Virus record (IMG/VR): IMGVR_UViG_3300021437_000053
Span: 1 to 37,607 of that record
Reading direction: 5' to 3' (one strand)
Origin: a virus
Length of the DNA: 37,607 nt
The notes under the pieces were generated by a model. It had not been told where the DNA came from. It made no database searches and saw only the letters and a program-made list of their open reading frames with translations. This document shows positions 1-6,384 of the stretch, piece by piece. Numbering within the stretch: the stretch's first letter is position 1; each line of letters starts with the position of its first letter. A program made the position numbers and the translations under genes.

Positions 1-22
1 CTCGCGAATGACCCGCGATCGC
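1..22. other. left terminus, candidate cos half-site
   Basis: The first 13 bases (CTCGCGAATGACC) recur at 37594-37606. They sit in a small dyad: TCGCG at 2-6 and CGCGA at 14-18 around a 7-base loop. A second palindrome, GCGATCGC, lies at 15-22. Partial two-fold symmetry at a genome end just upstream of the small terminase gene (reached by joining the ends) is what lambda-type cosN sites show. The base after the repeat differs at the two ends (C at 14, A at 37607), so simple assembly overlap is not proven. A prophage attachment core is less likely, because the serine integrase lies far away in the middle of the window. Confidence 0.45.
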
Positions 23-42
23 CGAACCCCCAGGGAGTACCT

Positions 43-708
43 TTACCGCGCCGAGGCCATCGCCCGATCCAGCCCATCACCGAGCCGACCCGGCAGCTCA
101 GCCTGCGCCTGCTGGTTGCACACACCCCAGAAGTCGAAGCGCTGGCGGTAGGTGGCCGACGTCTTCGGGAACACCACCACCGGCACCAGGTGCCCACGGT
201 CACCGTTGACCCGCACCCGCTTGTAGATGCCAGCCGGCCGGCCGTCACCCGGCTCGCCGTAGAACAGATCCACCTCGCGGCTCACACCGAACCGCCGCTG
301 CTGGCTCTTCGTTGCACGGCGCCCAGCCTGCGCGCGAGCGACCAACTGCTTGATCAGCGAGCGCGGGATGTTGCCGTAGCCATCGAGCTGCACGTCACCC
401 GGCAGCTTCAGTGCTGTGCGTGTCGGTGCACGCACCCCACCATCCACCTGCCACTGCAGGTACTCAGCCTGCGTATCCTTGATGCCGACCACTGCCTGCA
501 GGTTGTCCTTGCGGGCTGGGGTGACGAACACACCGCGCAGCGTGAATGCGGTTGGGCGATCAAGCGCCGAGCTCATCTGCCCCGGCAGAGCATCACCGAT
601 GGCCCGAGCCTGCTCGGTCAGCGCTGCAGCAAATCCGAATGCTGCCTGCTTGGGCACCTGCTGCGCCTCGCGGTACATCGCATCGAAGCTGCTCTTCGCA
701 CTGAACAC
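43..708 (-). CDS. phage structural-type protein of unknown role, first late gene after Q
   Basis: About 221 residues from the GTG at 708. A GTG at 765 would add 19 Cys/Pro/Arg-rich residues that read through the hairpin at 728-756, so the inner start is preferred. The protein has no signal peptide or membrane segment. An Ala/Gln-rich helical N-terminus is followed by a basic middle part. The style (a stretch on binding or covering DNA ends, a GNIPR-like motif, Lys/Arg-rich centre) recalls minor tail or head-tail completion proteins, but I cannot place it in a named family. It is the last gene before the left end. In a circular or cos-joined genome it lies directly upstream of the small terminase gene, so it would be the first gene expressed under Q-mediated antitermination. 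Confidence 0.6.
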   Translation of the reverse strand: MFSAKSSFDAMYREAQQVPKQAAFGFAAALTEQARAIGDALPGQMSSALDRPTAFTLRGVFVTPARKDNLQAVVGIKDTQAEYLQWQVDGGVRAPTRTALKLPGDVQLDGYGNIPRSLIKQLVARAQAGRRATKSQQRRFGVSREVDLFYGEPGDGRPAGIYKRVRVNGDRGHLVPVVVFPKTSATYRQRFDFWGVCNQQAQAELPGRLGDGLDRAMASAR

Positions 709-720
709 CGTGACCCCACA

Positions 721-756
721 AAGCAAACAGCCCGGACGACAAAGCCGGCCGGGCTG
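721..756 (-). terminator. intrinsic terminator between Q-like gene and first late gene
   Basis: Perfect 8-bp stem, CAGCCCGG at 728-735 with CCGGGCTG at 749-756, followed on the minus strand by a T-rich run (plus-strand aagcaaa at 721-727). It lies 72 bases past the Q-like stop and before the next start. This is where lambdoid phages keep tR', the terminator that Q overrides. A second weaker signal, GATC-TTCA-GATC then a G run and six T, lies around 808-832. Confidence 0.6.
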
Positions 757-828
757 GAGACACACGAATCTGAATTTGCCTGAAATGTAGAGTAAAAAAG
801 ATATGGAAAAAACCCCCTGATCTGAAGA

Positions 829-1245
829 TCACGCACGGCGCTGTTCTTCTGCACCCCGAGCTTGCGCCTGCAGCGCGGCACCGACCCACTCTTCAGCCTG
901 CCTCAGCTTGCGCAGCACCGTGTCCCGGTGCATGTACAGGGCCTTTCCGATGTCGCTCGCACCCAGCACTCGCCGCCGATGCTGGCGCACCCGAGGATCA
1001 CCGAGGTACGCACACATCAGCACGCACCACAGTGCGCCGTCGTGCCGCCGCAGATGGCTTACCACTGCGTCCACCGCTTCGGCCTGCTGCAACCCGACTG
1101 GGATATGGTCTGTCGAGGCGCTCCGGCCGCCAGATCGAGCCAGCAGGTTGACCGACGGGTAGCCCAGCGCCCCCTTGTCCCGCGCATCAGCCCATACCGA
1201 CCATTGAATCAGCGCCTCCTTGACCCATGCATGGTGATCGCTCAT
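829..1245 (-). CDS. Q-like late antiterminator
   Basis: 138 residues. The N-terminus (roughly residues 9-20, IQWSVWADARDKG) matches the WGxWA opening of the phage antitermination Q family (PF06530 type). The C-terminal third has the helix-turn-helix-like pattern LGASDIGKALYMHRDTVL followed by a KLRQAEEWVGAAL helix, as in that family. Length is near the family norm (about 120-140). Its ATG overlaps the TGA of the upstream 59-residue gene (ATGA), so the two are translationally coupled. It is the last gene of the leftward early operon, followed by a hairpin terminator and then late genes. This is the classical Q position, and it is the main support for the call. I cannot identify the Q-binding DNA site. 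Confidence 0.6.
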   Translation of the reverse strand: MSDHHAWVKEALIQWSVWADARDKGALGYPSVNLLARSGGRSASTDHIPVGLQQAEAVDAVVSHLRRHDGALWCVLMCAYLGDPRVRQHRRRVLGASDIGKALYMHRDTVLRKLRQAEEWVGAALQAQARGAEEQRRA

Positions 1246-1421
1246 GCAACACCCGCGATCGTTGGGTCAGCCAGCACCAGCGTGCCAATCGCAATCGGCC
1301 CCTCTGCGGCCCATGCTGCACCGTGTTTCTCACGGCGCTCGGCCATCAACTGGGCGATCTTCGGCATGTGAGCCGGCAGCCAGTCCCAGCGCTTTTTCTG
1401 ATCTACCTGCTTCTCTTCCAT
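1242..1421 (-). CDS. small unknown protein, 59 residues
   Basis: Short open frame starting MEEKQVDQKKRWDWLPAHMP and ending just before the Q-like gene. The ATG at 1421 is preceded by a purine-rich ribosome site (AAGAAAGAAGAG). Its TGA overlaps the ATG of the Q-like gene by the ATGA pattern, a hallmark of coupled phage genes. The protein has a charged N-terminus, a KIAQLMAERREKHG amphipathic helix and a hydrophobic GPIAIGTLVLA segment that is too short for a secure membrane span. Family not recognised. The ribosome site and the stop/start overlap make it a believable gene despite its size. Confidence 0.6.
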   Translation of the reverse strand: MEEKQVDQKKRWDWLPAHMPKIAQLMAERREKHGAAWAAEGPIAIGTLVLADPTIAGVA

Positions 1422-1484
1422 TTTTCTCTTCTTTCTTGAGGAAATGAGGTGATGTTTCGGGGGTGTTTCGACGCTGTTTCGACG

Positions 1485-1654
1485 TAAGTTGTTGATGTCA
1501 CTGATGTTTCGGGTGTTTCGGGGTAGTCCTCACACATGAGAAAGCATTTGGGGGATCTGCTGATGAATCACACGCGCCCGCACCTGCACGCACACGCACA
1601 CGCACACGAGGAGACCCCCGAAACACCCGAAACATCAGTAACATCAACAACTTA
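1485..1654. repeat. long inverted repeat with GTTTCG iterations, possible origin
   Basis: Two 39-base arms, 1485-1523 and 1616-1654, are reverse complements with a single mismatch. Looser complementarity continues outward to about 1452 and 1685. The arms and flanks are built of TGTTTCG-type units: five on the left side (starting near 1454, 1464, 1475, 1506, 1515) and four or five CGAAAC-type units on the right (1619-1682). The 92-base centre contains a CACACG-type simple repeat (about 1587-1608). It lies directly behind the primase-helicase stop. Iterated sites beside a replication gene suggest an origin or a replication-protein binding region. A long transcribed hairpin is the alternative. 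Confidence 0.75.
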
Positions 1655-1691
1655 CAGCGAAACGCTATCGAAACAGGGATGAAACAGCGGA

Positions 1692-4172
1692 TCATTCGTC
1701 TGCCCCTCCGAAGCCCAGCTCACGGCAGAACCTGTCCAAATCAGACTGGAACGAGGCCGCCGACTCGAACGCCCATGCGCCCATGCTCGTGCCGTCTGGC
1801 GGTTGGCACGACTGCGGAATCCATGTGCGGATGCTCCGACGCTTGCCTGTCTCGTCCTTGTGCTGCACCGGCTTGCATTCGATGCATGGCGGCGCCCTGC
1901 GCCCGGTTACCAGATCACGCTCGACCGTCTCGGCCGCCCAGCGGTGCACCTCCTCGGTGAACGTGTCCCGGTTCGGTGGAAACCGCTCGCCAGACCGCGT
2001 GCACCAGCGCTGGAATGCCCGGTAGAGCTGATCGCCGCTGCACACCCGCACCGGCAACTCCAGATAGCCTTCCATCCACTCGTGCGCAAACCGGGCTGGG
2101 GCCTTCCAGCTCGCCTGAATCAGCCGCTGCTTGTCGCGCGTCATCGGCGGCTTGGTATGGGCGTGGAAGTCGCCCACGTCGTAGTGCTGCAGGTAGTACA
2201 GCCACTTCGCCAGCCCGCCAGCCGCCAGGAACGCCAGCACCTGACGGTACAGCTCATCATCGGCCGCCAGCGGCGTGTAAATCACGGTGTGCCGCCGGTC
2301 GCCATCGTCCAGAGCCAGTGGAACACGCTGGTTGCTCAGGAACACGATGTTCGCGGCGTTGCGCTCCCACCGAGTCGGCGTATGCATACCCCGGATCGGG
2401 AAGTCCTTGCCCTCAGTCACAATCATCTTGAGGGAGTCCTTGCGGTGGTACATCTCTTGCCGGCTCACCACCTCGTTGGCGACAAAAGCCAACTTGCACG
2501 AGATCCACTCATTGAACTTGTCCTCGATCTCGGTCTGGCCGATGGTCTTGCCGTAGTGGCCGTACAAGTCGCGCCAAGCATCGAAGAACAGGTTTTTGCC
2601 GGAGCCCTGCGGCCCGTGCATGATCACGGCCGTTGCCATCTTGGTGCCGATCTTCTGCAGCGGCAGGGCCAGCCAGCACAGCAGCCAGTGCACGATCTCG
2701 TCCACCTCATCAGCATGCTCGGCTGACTGGGCGCACAGATGGCGCAGCAGCATCAGCATCGGATCGACGTCGGCCGGCATGCACGGCACTGGCTCCAGAT
2801 CCAGCCCGTGAAACATGTTGACCCGGTGCTCACCAACTTCGACACCGGGCTCGAACACCAGGTCGGTCAAGTTGATCATCCGCCGGCTCGGCCGCGACAG
2901 CCACATGTTCACCGGATCCTTTCCGAAGGCGAGCCGCATGTGCGGCACCTTGATCAACATCGAGGTCTGCGCGTCCCAGCATGACTCGGTGCCATAGATC
3001 AGCGTGAACCGGTCCGACAGGTCGTCCACGACTTCCCAGAACCCCTCGGGCCGCTCCTTGTGCTTTGGCTTCTTGCCCTCCCCCTCTGGTGGGGGTTCCG
3101 GCACCAGAGCGACAGCGGCGCCCACATCGGGTGCGTCGATACCGATATCCGGCGGCACGGGGCGTGGGTCAGCCCCCTCGGTCGTTGGCGCGACCTCGAC
3201 GACGGCCTCATGCCCAGCCGCTTCAGCAGGCGGCTCCGGCCGCCGCACGGCTGGCCTGCCTGCACGTGCGGCTGGCTGCTGCCGCTCCGGGATGGCCCGT
3301 GGCGCAGTGAGCCCGGAACTGATGCCGCTGTCCAGCGTGCGTTGTGTTTCCAGGTCGCCGAGGCCGCAGCGCCGTGCTGCGTCACCGAGCACCGCGCGGA
3401 TCATGGACTCACTGATGCCACCGGTGTGCACCAGGCCGGCCAGCGCGTAGGCCTCAGCGTTCAGACGCTTGTTGCGCCCGCCCTCGGTCATGCCGGCCAG
3501 GCCAGCCGCTGCGGCATCGAGGGCGGTCAGGCAGTAGCGTGACGCAGTGCGATCGATGCCGACACCCGCTGCCGGCACCGCGACCGCCGGGGCCTCGGTT
3601 CCCTTGACGATCTCACGCAGCCGCTGCAGCGCAGCATCGGTGAGCGGAATCACGTCGCGCGGCTCGCCCCACGCCCGCCCCGTCACAGTGAAGTACTGGG
3701 CGTTGCGGAACACCTCGACGCCCACCGTGTTGGACTTGAAGGTCTTGAAGTCCAGCTCACCCGTCTCGACGATGATGTGCACGCCAGTGCCGCTCGGGCT
3801 CAGCTCGGTGTAGCTGCCGACCAGGTCGATGATCTCGCTGCACAGCGCGCCGACTTCGCCGGTATCGGTGTCGATCGCGTGGTCAATGTCGATCCCTGCC
3901 AGCCCGTCACCTGGCAGGAAGGCAAACCCGAGCCCGGTGTATTTGCCCTGCTCCAGAGCCCACAGTGCGGCATCGAACGTCGCCAGGCGGCGCCGGTCAG
4001 CCTCATTGCCCTGCTTGCCAACGCGCCGGCCACCGTCTGCGTAATACGGGACTTTGAGCGGCTTCGGCTTGCCCGGCTGCGGTTCGTAGCGCCACAGCAG
4101 CCATTGCAAGCGCTCGCGCATCGCTGCCGGCACAGCGTCCAGTGCCGCCAGTGTGTCTTTGTTTCTGCTCAT
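1692..4172 (-). CDS. primase-polymerase / SF3 helicase fusion replication protein
   Basis: 826 residues. The N-terminus is an archaeo-eukaryotic-type primase-polymerase: catalytic DID at residues 95-97, SPSGTGVH at 125-132 (the S-x-H element), and GVEVFRNAQYFTVTG at 151-165 with the third acidic residue. A Pro/Ala-rich linker occupies about 290-375. The C-terminal half is a DUF5906/D5-like superfamily 3 helicase: Walker A GPQGSGKN at 520-527, a Walker B-like KLAFVANEV ending near 568, and a downstream SNQRVPLALDDGDRR stretch with the sensor/arginine-finger look. Such proteins start and unwind phage or plasmid origins without host DnaA/DnaB loading. It is the main replication gene of the leftward operon and is followed by the long palindrome at 1485-1654. 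The ATG at 4172 comes just after a strong terminator, so full expression would need readthrough or a local promoter. Confidence 0.88.
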   Translation of the reverse strand: MSRNKDTLAALDAVPAAMRERLQWLLWRYEPQPGKPKPLKVPYYADGGRRVGKQGNEADRRRLATFDAALWALEQGKYTGLGFAFLPGDGLAGIDIDHAIDTDTGEVGALCSEIIDLVGSYTELSPSGTGVHIIVETGELDFKTFKSNTVGVEVFRNAQYFTVTGRAWGEPRDVIPLTDAALQRLREIVKGTEAPAVAVPAAGVGIDRTASRYCLTALDAAAAGLAGMTEGGRNKRLNAEAYALAGLVHTGGISESMIRAVLGDAARRCGLGDLETQRTLDSGISSGLTAPRAIPERQQPAARAGRPAVRRPEPPAEAAGHEAVVEVAPTTEGADPRPVPPDIGIDAPDVGAAVALVPEPPPEGEGKKPKHKERPEGFWEVVDDLSDRFTLIYGTESCWDAQTSMLIKVPHMRLAFGKDPVNMWLSRPSRRMINLTDLVFEPGVEVGEHRVNMFHGLDLEPVPCMPADVDPMLMLLRHLCAQSAEHADEVDEIVHWLLCWLALPLQKIGTKMATAVIMHGPQGSGKNLFFDAWRDLYGHYGKTIGQTEIEDKFNEWISCKLAFVANEVVSRQEMYHRKDSLKMIVTEGKDFPIRGMHTPTRWERNAANIVFLSNQRVPLALDDGDRRHTVIYTPLAADDELYRQVLAFLAAGGLAKWLYYLQHYDVGDFHAHTKPPMTRDKQRLIQASWKAPARFAHEWMEGYLELPVRVCSGDQLYRAFQRWCTRSGERFPPNRDTFTEEVHRWAAETVERDLVTGRRAPPCIECKPVQHKDETGKRRSIRTWIPQSCQPPDGTSMGAWAFESAASFQSDLDRFCRELGFGGADE

Positions 4173-4196
4173 CGGCCGTCACCCCGACGCGCCGAC

Positions 4197-4216
4197 AAAA
4201 AAAGGGGGATGCCCCC
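4197..4216 (-). terminator. intrinsic terminator ahead of the primase gene
   Basis: On the minus strand a GGGGG-CAT-CCCCC hairpin (plus coordinates 4204-4216) is followed at once by seven T (4197-4203). It lies 25 bases upstream of the primase-helicase ATG and so interrupts the leftward early operon. Confidence 0.7.
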
Positions 4217-4275
4217 CCCATCTGTCCTGTTGTTCATCTGCTGTCACCGTGGTTTTGTTTTGGAATCACTGCGCT

Positions 4276-4307
4276 GCTGGCCACTGGGGTGTCACCCCCA
4301 GGCCAGC
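4276..4307 (-). terminator. hairpin overlapping the stop of the 110-residue gene
   Basis: GCTGGCC (4276-4282) pairs with GGCCAGC (4301-4307). An inner TGGGG/CCCCA stem surrounds the TGA at 4292-4294. No T tract follows on either strand, so it may be an RNA-stability or regulatory hairpin and not a terminator. Confidence 0.4.
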
Positions 4308-4624
4308 AACATCTGCGCGACCGCGTGGCATCTGTCGGCCACTGCGGTCTGTCTTGCGGGCCCGATCTCGTCGGGCTGGGGAATCCGGTAGCCCATGGGC
4401 GGGCGTGTGCGACCTGCGCCGCGCATCGCGCCGGCCGGCACCAGCTCGCCGCGCTGGCACGAGCACCGCACAGCAATGCGCACCAGCTCCAGCTCGGCCG
4501 GCGCCGTGCCGATCACGTTGCGGATGACCAGCTCATCCGCCACCGTCCGCCAGGTCAAGACGGCACCGGTCGTGCGGTAGACCGAGAGCACCTCGGCCGT
4601 GATGGGGCTGCGCGGACGTGCCAT
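4292..4624 (-). CDS. unknown early phage protein, 110 residues
   Basis: Starts MARPRSPITAEVLSVYRTTG and is basic overall. The segment from residue 8 to about 60 (VLSVYRTTGAVLTWRTVADELV and following helices) looks like a small helical, possibly winged-helix, DNA-contacting fold, and the end is Ala/Gln rich. No family recognised. It lies in the leftward early operon between a terminator behind the preceding gene (4642-4678) and the one before the primase (4197-4216). It is therefore flanked by termination signals on both sides. Confidence 0.6.
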   Translation of the reverse strand: MARPRSPITAEVLSVYRTTGAVLTWRTVADELVIRNVIGTAPAELELVRIAVRCSCQRGELVPAGAMRGAGRTRPPMGYRIPQPDEIGPARQTAVADRCHAVAQMLLAWG

Positions 4625-4641
4625 CGTGTGTGTCTCGCGTC

Positions 4642-4678
4642 AAAAAAGACGCCCGCCGAGCGTCAGCCCGGCAGGCGT
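4642..4678 (-). terminator. intrinsic terminator upstream of the 110-residue gene
   Basis: A 10-bp stem (ACGCCTGCCG with CGGCGGGCGT on the minus strand, one G-T pair; plus 4649-4658 and 4669-4678) is followed by six T (4642-4647). It sits between 4756-5103 and 4292-4624. Confidence 0.65.
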
Positions 4679-4755
4679 GCAACGAGCGGCGGACCACTCG
4701 GGAGACAGCTCACGATGAGCCATTCGGAAGCCAGCCGGATGTATCTCGGCGCTGC

Positions 4756-5103
4756 TCATAGCCGCATCACTCCGCCTGGCGTGATTTCTCCTTGCTGATC
4801 GCGCCGTGTCCGGCGCTTCAGATCGATGTCGTACTCATCGTCCAAGAAAAAGCCCCCGATCTGGTTTGACCCAGATGGGGGCGAAGATGGGGGCGTGTCC
4901 AGCGCCTTGCCATCGAGAGGAGACACCGTTTCAGCCGCTGCTGATGACCCATAGATTTTCTTGAACAGCTTGCGGCATGTCTCACAAGCGTGAGTGCATG
5001 GCATGTGTGCCGCTGCGCATCCCACAGACTCTGTGAGACCACGTTCTTTGATCAACGCTGCTCGGATCAGCGATGCGTGGACGTAATCGTGTTCGGACGA
5101 CAT
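4756..5103 (-). CDS. unknown early protein with a Cys cluster, 115 residues
   Basis: The N-terminal half holds a cluster of cysteines and histidines (CAAAHMPCTHACETC, residues about 29-43), which could bind a metal. A Ser/Pro-rich linker and an acidic-then-basic tail follow. No family recognised. Its ATG lies inside the preceding gene (5067-5360), a 37-base overlap in another frame, which suggests coupled translation. It is followed by the terminator at 4642-4678. Confidence 0.55.
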   Translation of the reverse strand: MSSEHDYVHASLIRAALIKERGLTESVGCAAAHMPCTHACETCRKLFKKIYGSSAAAETVSPLDGKALDTPPSSPPSGSNQIGGFFLDDEYDIDLKRRTRRDQQGEITPGGVMRL

Positions 5104-5360
5104 ATAGGCCCCTTGTTGTCATTCAGAGATTGGCTTGCACCAAATTCGGGCATGTTTTGGCCTAAATCTGGGGCTCGACTTGCCAAGGCGGCACGGCGTA
5201 GGGTGGCTACATGCTCCCCGTACGTCACGCCATAAAGTTGCAGGTAAACCAGGTCACGCAGCAGGTCACTGACAGTGCAATCCGCATGACCCGCTCGCCT
5301 TCTGAACAGCGCCGCCGCTTCCTCATCAACATGCGTCGAGAGTTCAGTTATCAGCTTCAT
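5067..5360 (-). CDS. small RHH-like early protein, 97 residues
   Basis: The first 60 residues (MKLITELSTHVDEEAAALFR, then a CTVSDLLRDLVYLQLYG helix pair) resemble the strand-helix-helix of ribbon-helix-helix DNA-binding proteins. The following YGEHVATLRR is common in phage relatives of that sort. The C-terminal 35 residues look unstructured. The ATG overlaps the stop of the cro-like gene (ATGA at 5357-5360), so it is co-translated with it. A DNA-binding role is inference. Confidence 0.6.
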   Translation of the reverse strand: MKLITELSTHVDEEAAALFRRRAGHADCTVSDLLRDLVYLQLYGVTYGEHVATLRRAALASRAPDLGQNMPEFGASQSLNDNKGPICRPNTITSTHR

Positions 5361-5653
5361 GCCGCGCGCTCCTGCTCAGCGCGCAGCGCTTTAGATTGGC
5401 CTGCAGCAGCCGATATCACCGGTGCGTCCGGCCGCGCCATCAGCTCGGGCCAGATCTCCCACCAGTCTGTTGGGCGCAGATCCCAGCGCATCACGGCGCC
5501 AGAGGTGGCGCGTTCGATGCCGGCGCAGTAATCGGATGGGACTCTTCCTCGCTTCAACCACATGAACGGCGCGCTGTACGAAACCTTGCATGCGGAGGCA
5601 ATTGCAATGTTTCCGACTAGATCGACAGCTTTTCGGAGTGCGGGGCTTTCCAT
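5357..5653 (-). CDS. YdaS/Cro-like repressor
   Basis: 98 residues. The order LRKAVDLVGN...ACKVSYSAPFMWLKRGRVPSDYCAGIE with the ATSGAV..WDLRP.DW..IWPEL ending is the standard pattern of YdaS_antitoxin/Cro-like phage regulators: a helix-turn-helix of about 60 residues followed by the DLRP motif. It is divergent from the CI-like gene with 73 bases between the starts, which carry the operators. It heads the leftward early operon and is expected to shut off the lysogenic promoter. The -10-like GATAGA lies only 8 bases before its ATG, so the message may be leaderless or nearly so. Confidence 0.8.
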   Translation of the reverse strand: MESPALRKAVDLVGNIAIASACKVSYSAPFMWLKRGRVPSDYCAGIERATSGAVMRWDLRPTDWWEIWPELMARPDAPVISAAAGQSKALRAEQERAA

Positions 5654-5664
5654 GCCCGAAATCT

Positions 5665-5731
5665 ATCACGATCGTGATATCACAAGCAACACCAACGTGT
5701 TGACGCTATCAGGTTCAATCACAAGCGTGAA
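5665..5731. promoter_or_regulatory. cro/cI operator region
   Basis: A perfect 14-base palindrome, ATCACGATCGTGAT, lies at 5665-5678, a half-site ATCACAAGC at 5679-5687, and an imperfect copy ATCACAAGCGTGAA at 5718-5731 overlaps the repressor GTG start. The general form is ATCAC-N4-GTGAT. A leftward promoter can be drawn as TTGCTT, 16 bases, GATAGA on the minus strand, with the palindrome between the two boxes. The same palindrome appears at 7685-7698 in another promoter. Confidence 0.75.
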
Positions 5732-6176
5732 CACACTCGCAGACCGACTGAAATACGCACGTGAAGCACTGGGTTGGAGTCAGGAATACCTGGCCCAAAA
5801 GGCCGGTGTGTCGCAAGGCACGATCGGCAATGTCGAATCAGGACTTCGCAAACAGCCCCGCGACCTCGTGGAGATCGCAACAGCGATGGGCGTGAATGTC
5901 GAATGGCTGAAAAACGGCAAAGGCCCGATGCCAACACTTCCCACATCCGGGCCAGCTCCAGTGCGACATGCCCTTGATGCAGACCAGCAAGCCGCGACAC
6001 TGGCACAGGCGTTGCCGGTGGTGCTCGACGCCCTGGCCGGCCTGACGCCCGGCCGCTGGGGCATGGTGATGTCCGGGCTGCAGCCGCTGGCCGGGCACCC
6101 GGAGATGCGCGACGACGTCATCGCCGACGTGCTGCCGCTGCTCACTGCCGCGCCCAGCAAACGCATCGGGACATGA
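5727..6176 (+). CDS. CI-like repressor, short form
   Basis: 149 residues from the GTG at 5727. The frame is open upstream but would run through the operators. Residues about 4-65 form an HTH_3/XRE domain: LADRLKYAREALGWSQEYLA, then KAGVSQGTIGNVESG as turn and recognition helix, then the typical VNVEWLKNGKGPM linker. The rest (about 75 residues) is Ala/Leu-rich and helical. There is no S24/LexA-type peptidase domain and no Ser-Lys dyad, so RecA-stimulated self-cleavage is not expected. Induction may be through an antirepressor or another route. It is divergent from the cro-like gene, and its TGA overlaps an ATG of a 41-codon frame in the structured RNA region. Confidence 0.8.
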   Translation: MNTLADRLKYAREALGWSQEYLAQKAGVSQGTIGNVESGLRKQPRDLVEIATAMGVNVEWLKNGKGPMPTLPTSGPAPVRHALDADQQAATLAQALPVVLDALAGLTPGRWGMVMSGLQPLAGHPEMRDDVIADVLPLLTAAPSKRIGT

Positions 6177-6188
6177 GCCCGGGGGCCC

Positions 6189-6361
6189 GAATCTATCGGC
6201 TGCCGCCGCAGACCCGAGGCACCCTGAAGGGGGAGAACCCCGCGACTGCGGGGGCGCAGATCATCGACATCAGCCAGGCGTGGGGGCTGTTCTCGTGATG
6301 CGGCAAGAACACAACTCCGCCTTTTGGGGGAATGACCGATCGGCGGCGCCGGCATAGATTC
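6189..6361 (+). ncRNA. structured RNA, possible C4-type antisense RNA
   Basis: A closing helix joins 6189-6208 to 6341-6361: 8 bp (GAATCTAT with ATAGATTC), 3 bp, then 7 bp (GCCGCCG with CGGCGGC). Inside are CCCCGC-GACT-GCGGGG near 6237-6254 and a hairpin pairing TGTTCT (about 6289-6294) with AGAACA (about 6307-6312). Translation of the region gives strings (GENPATAGA, QAWGLF, GKNTTPPFGG) that I recall from spurious N-termini annotated on phage Icd-like proteins, where the C4 antisense RNA of P1/P7-type immunity systems lies. Placement just behind the repressor fits an immunity RNA. No icd or ant gene follows. The fold is seen in the sequence; the C4 name is inference. Confidence 0.5.
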
Positions 6362-6384
6362 GCCTCTATCTTGAGGAGCCAACC

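Noticed and set aside
1587-1608. CACACG repeats as a CRISPR-like array
   Set aside because: The repeats are contiguous hexamers without spacers; it is a simple-sequence tract.
1498-1695. 65-codon minus-strand frame through the palindrome
   Set aside because: It is the translation of the inverted and simple repeats (VRVRVRAGAGA) and has no ribosome site.
4714-4798. Short plus-strand frame starting MSHSEASRMYLG with GGAG upstream
   Set aside because: It overlaps the end of the minus-strand gene 4756-5103 and stands alone on the wrong strand within a minus operon; too short to support.
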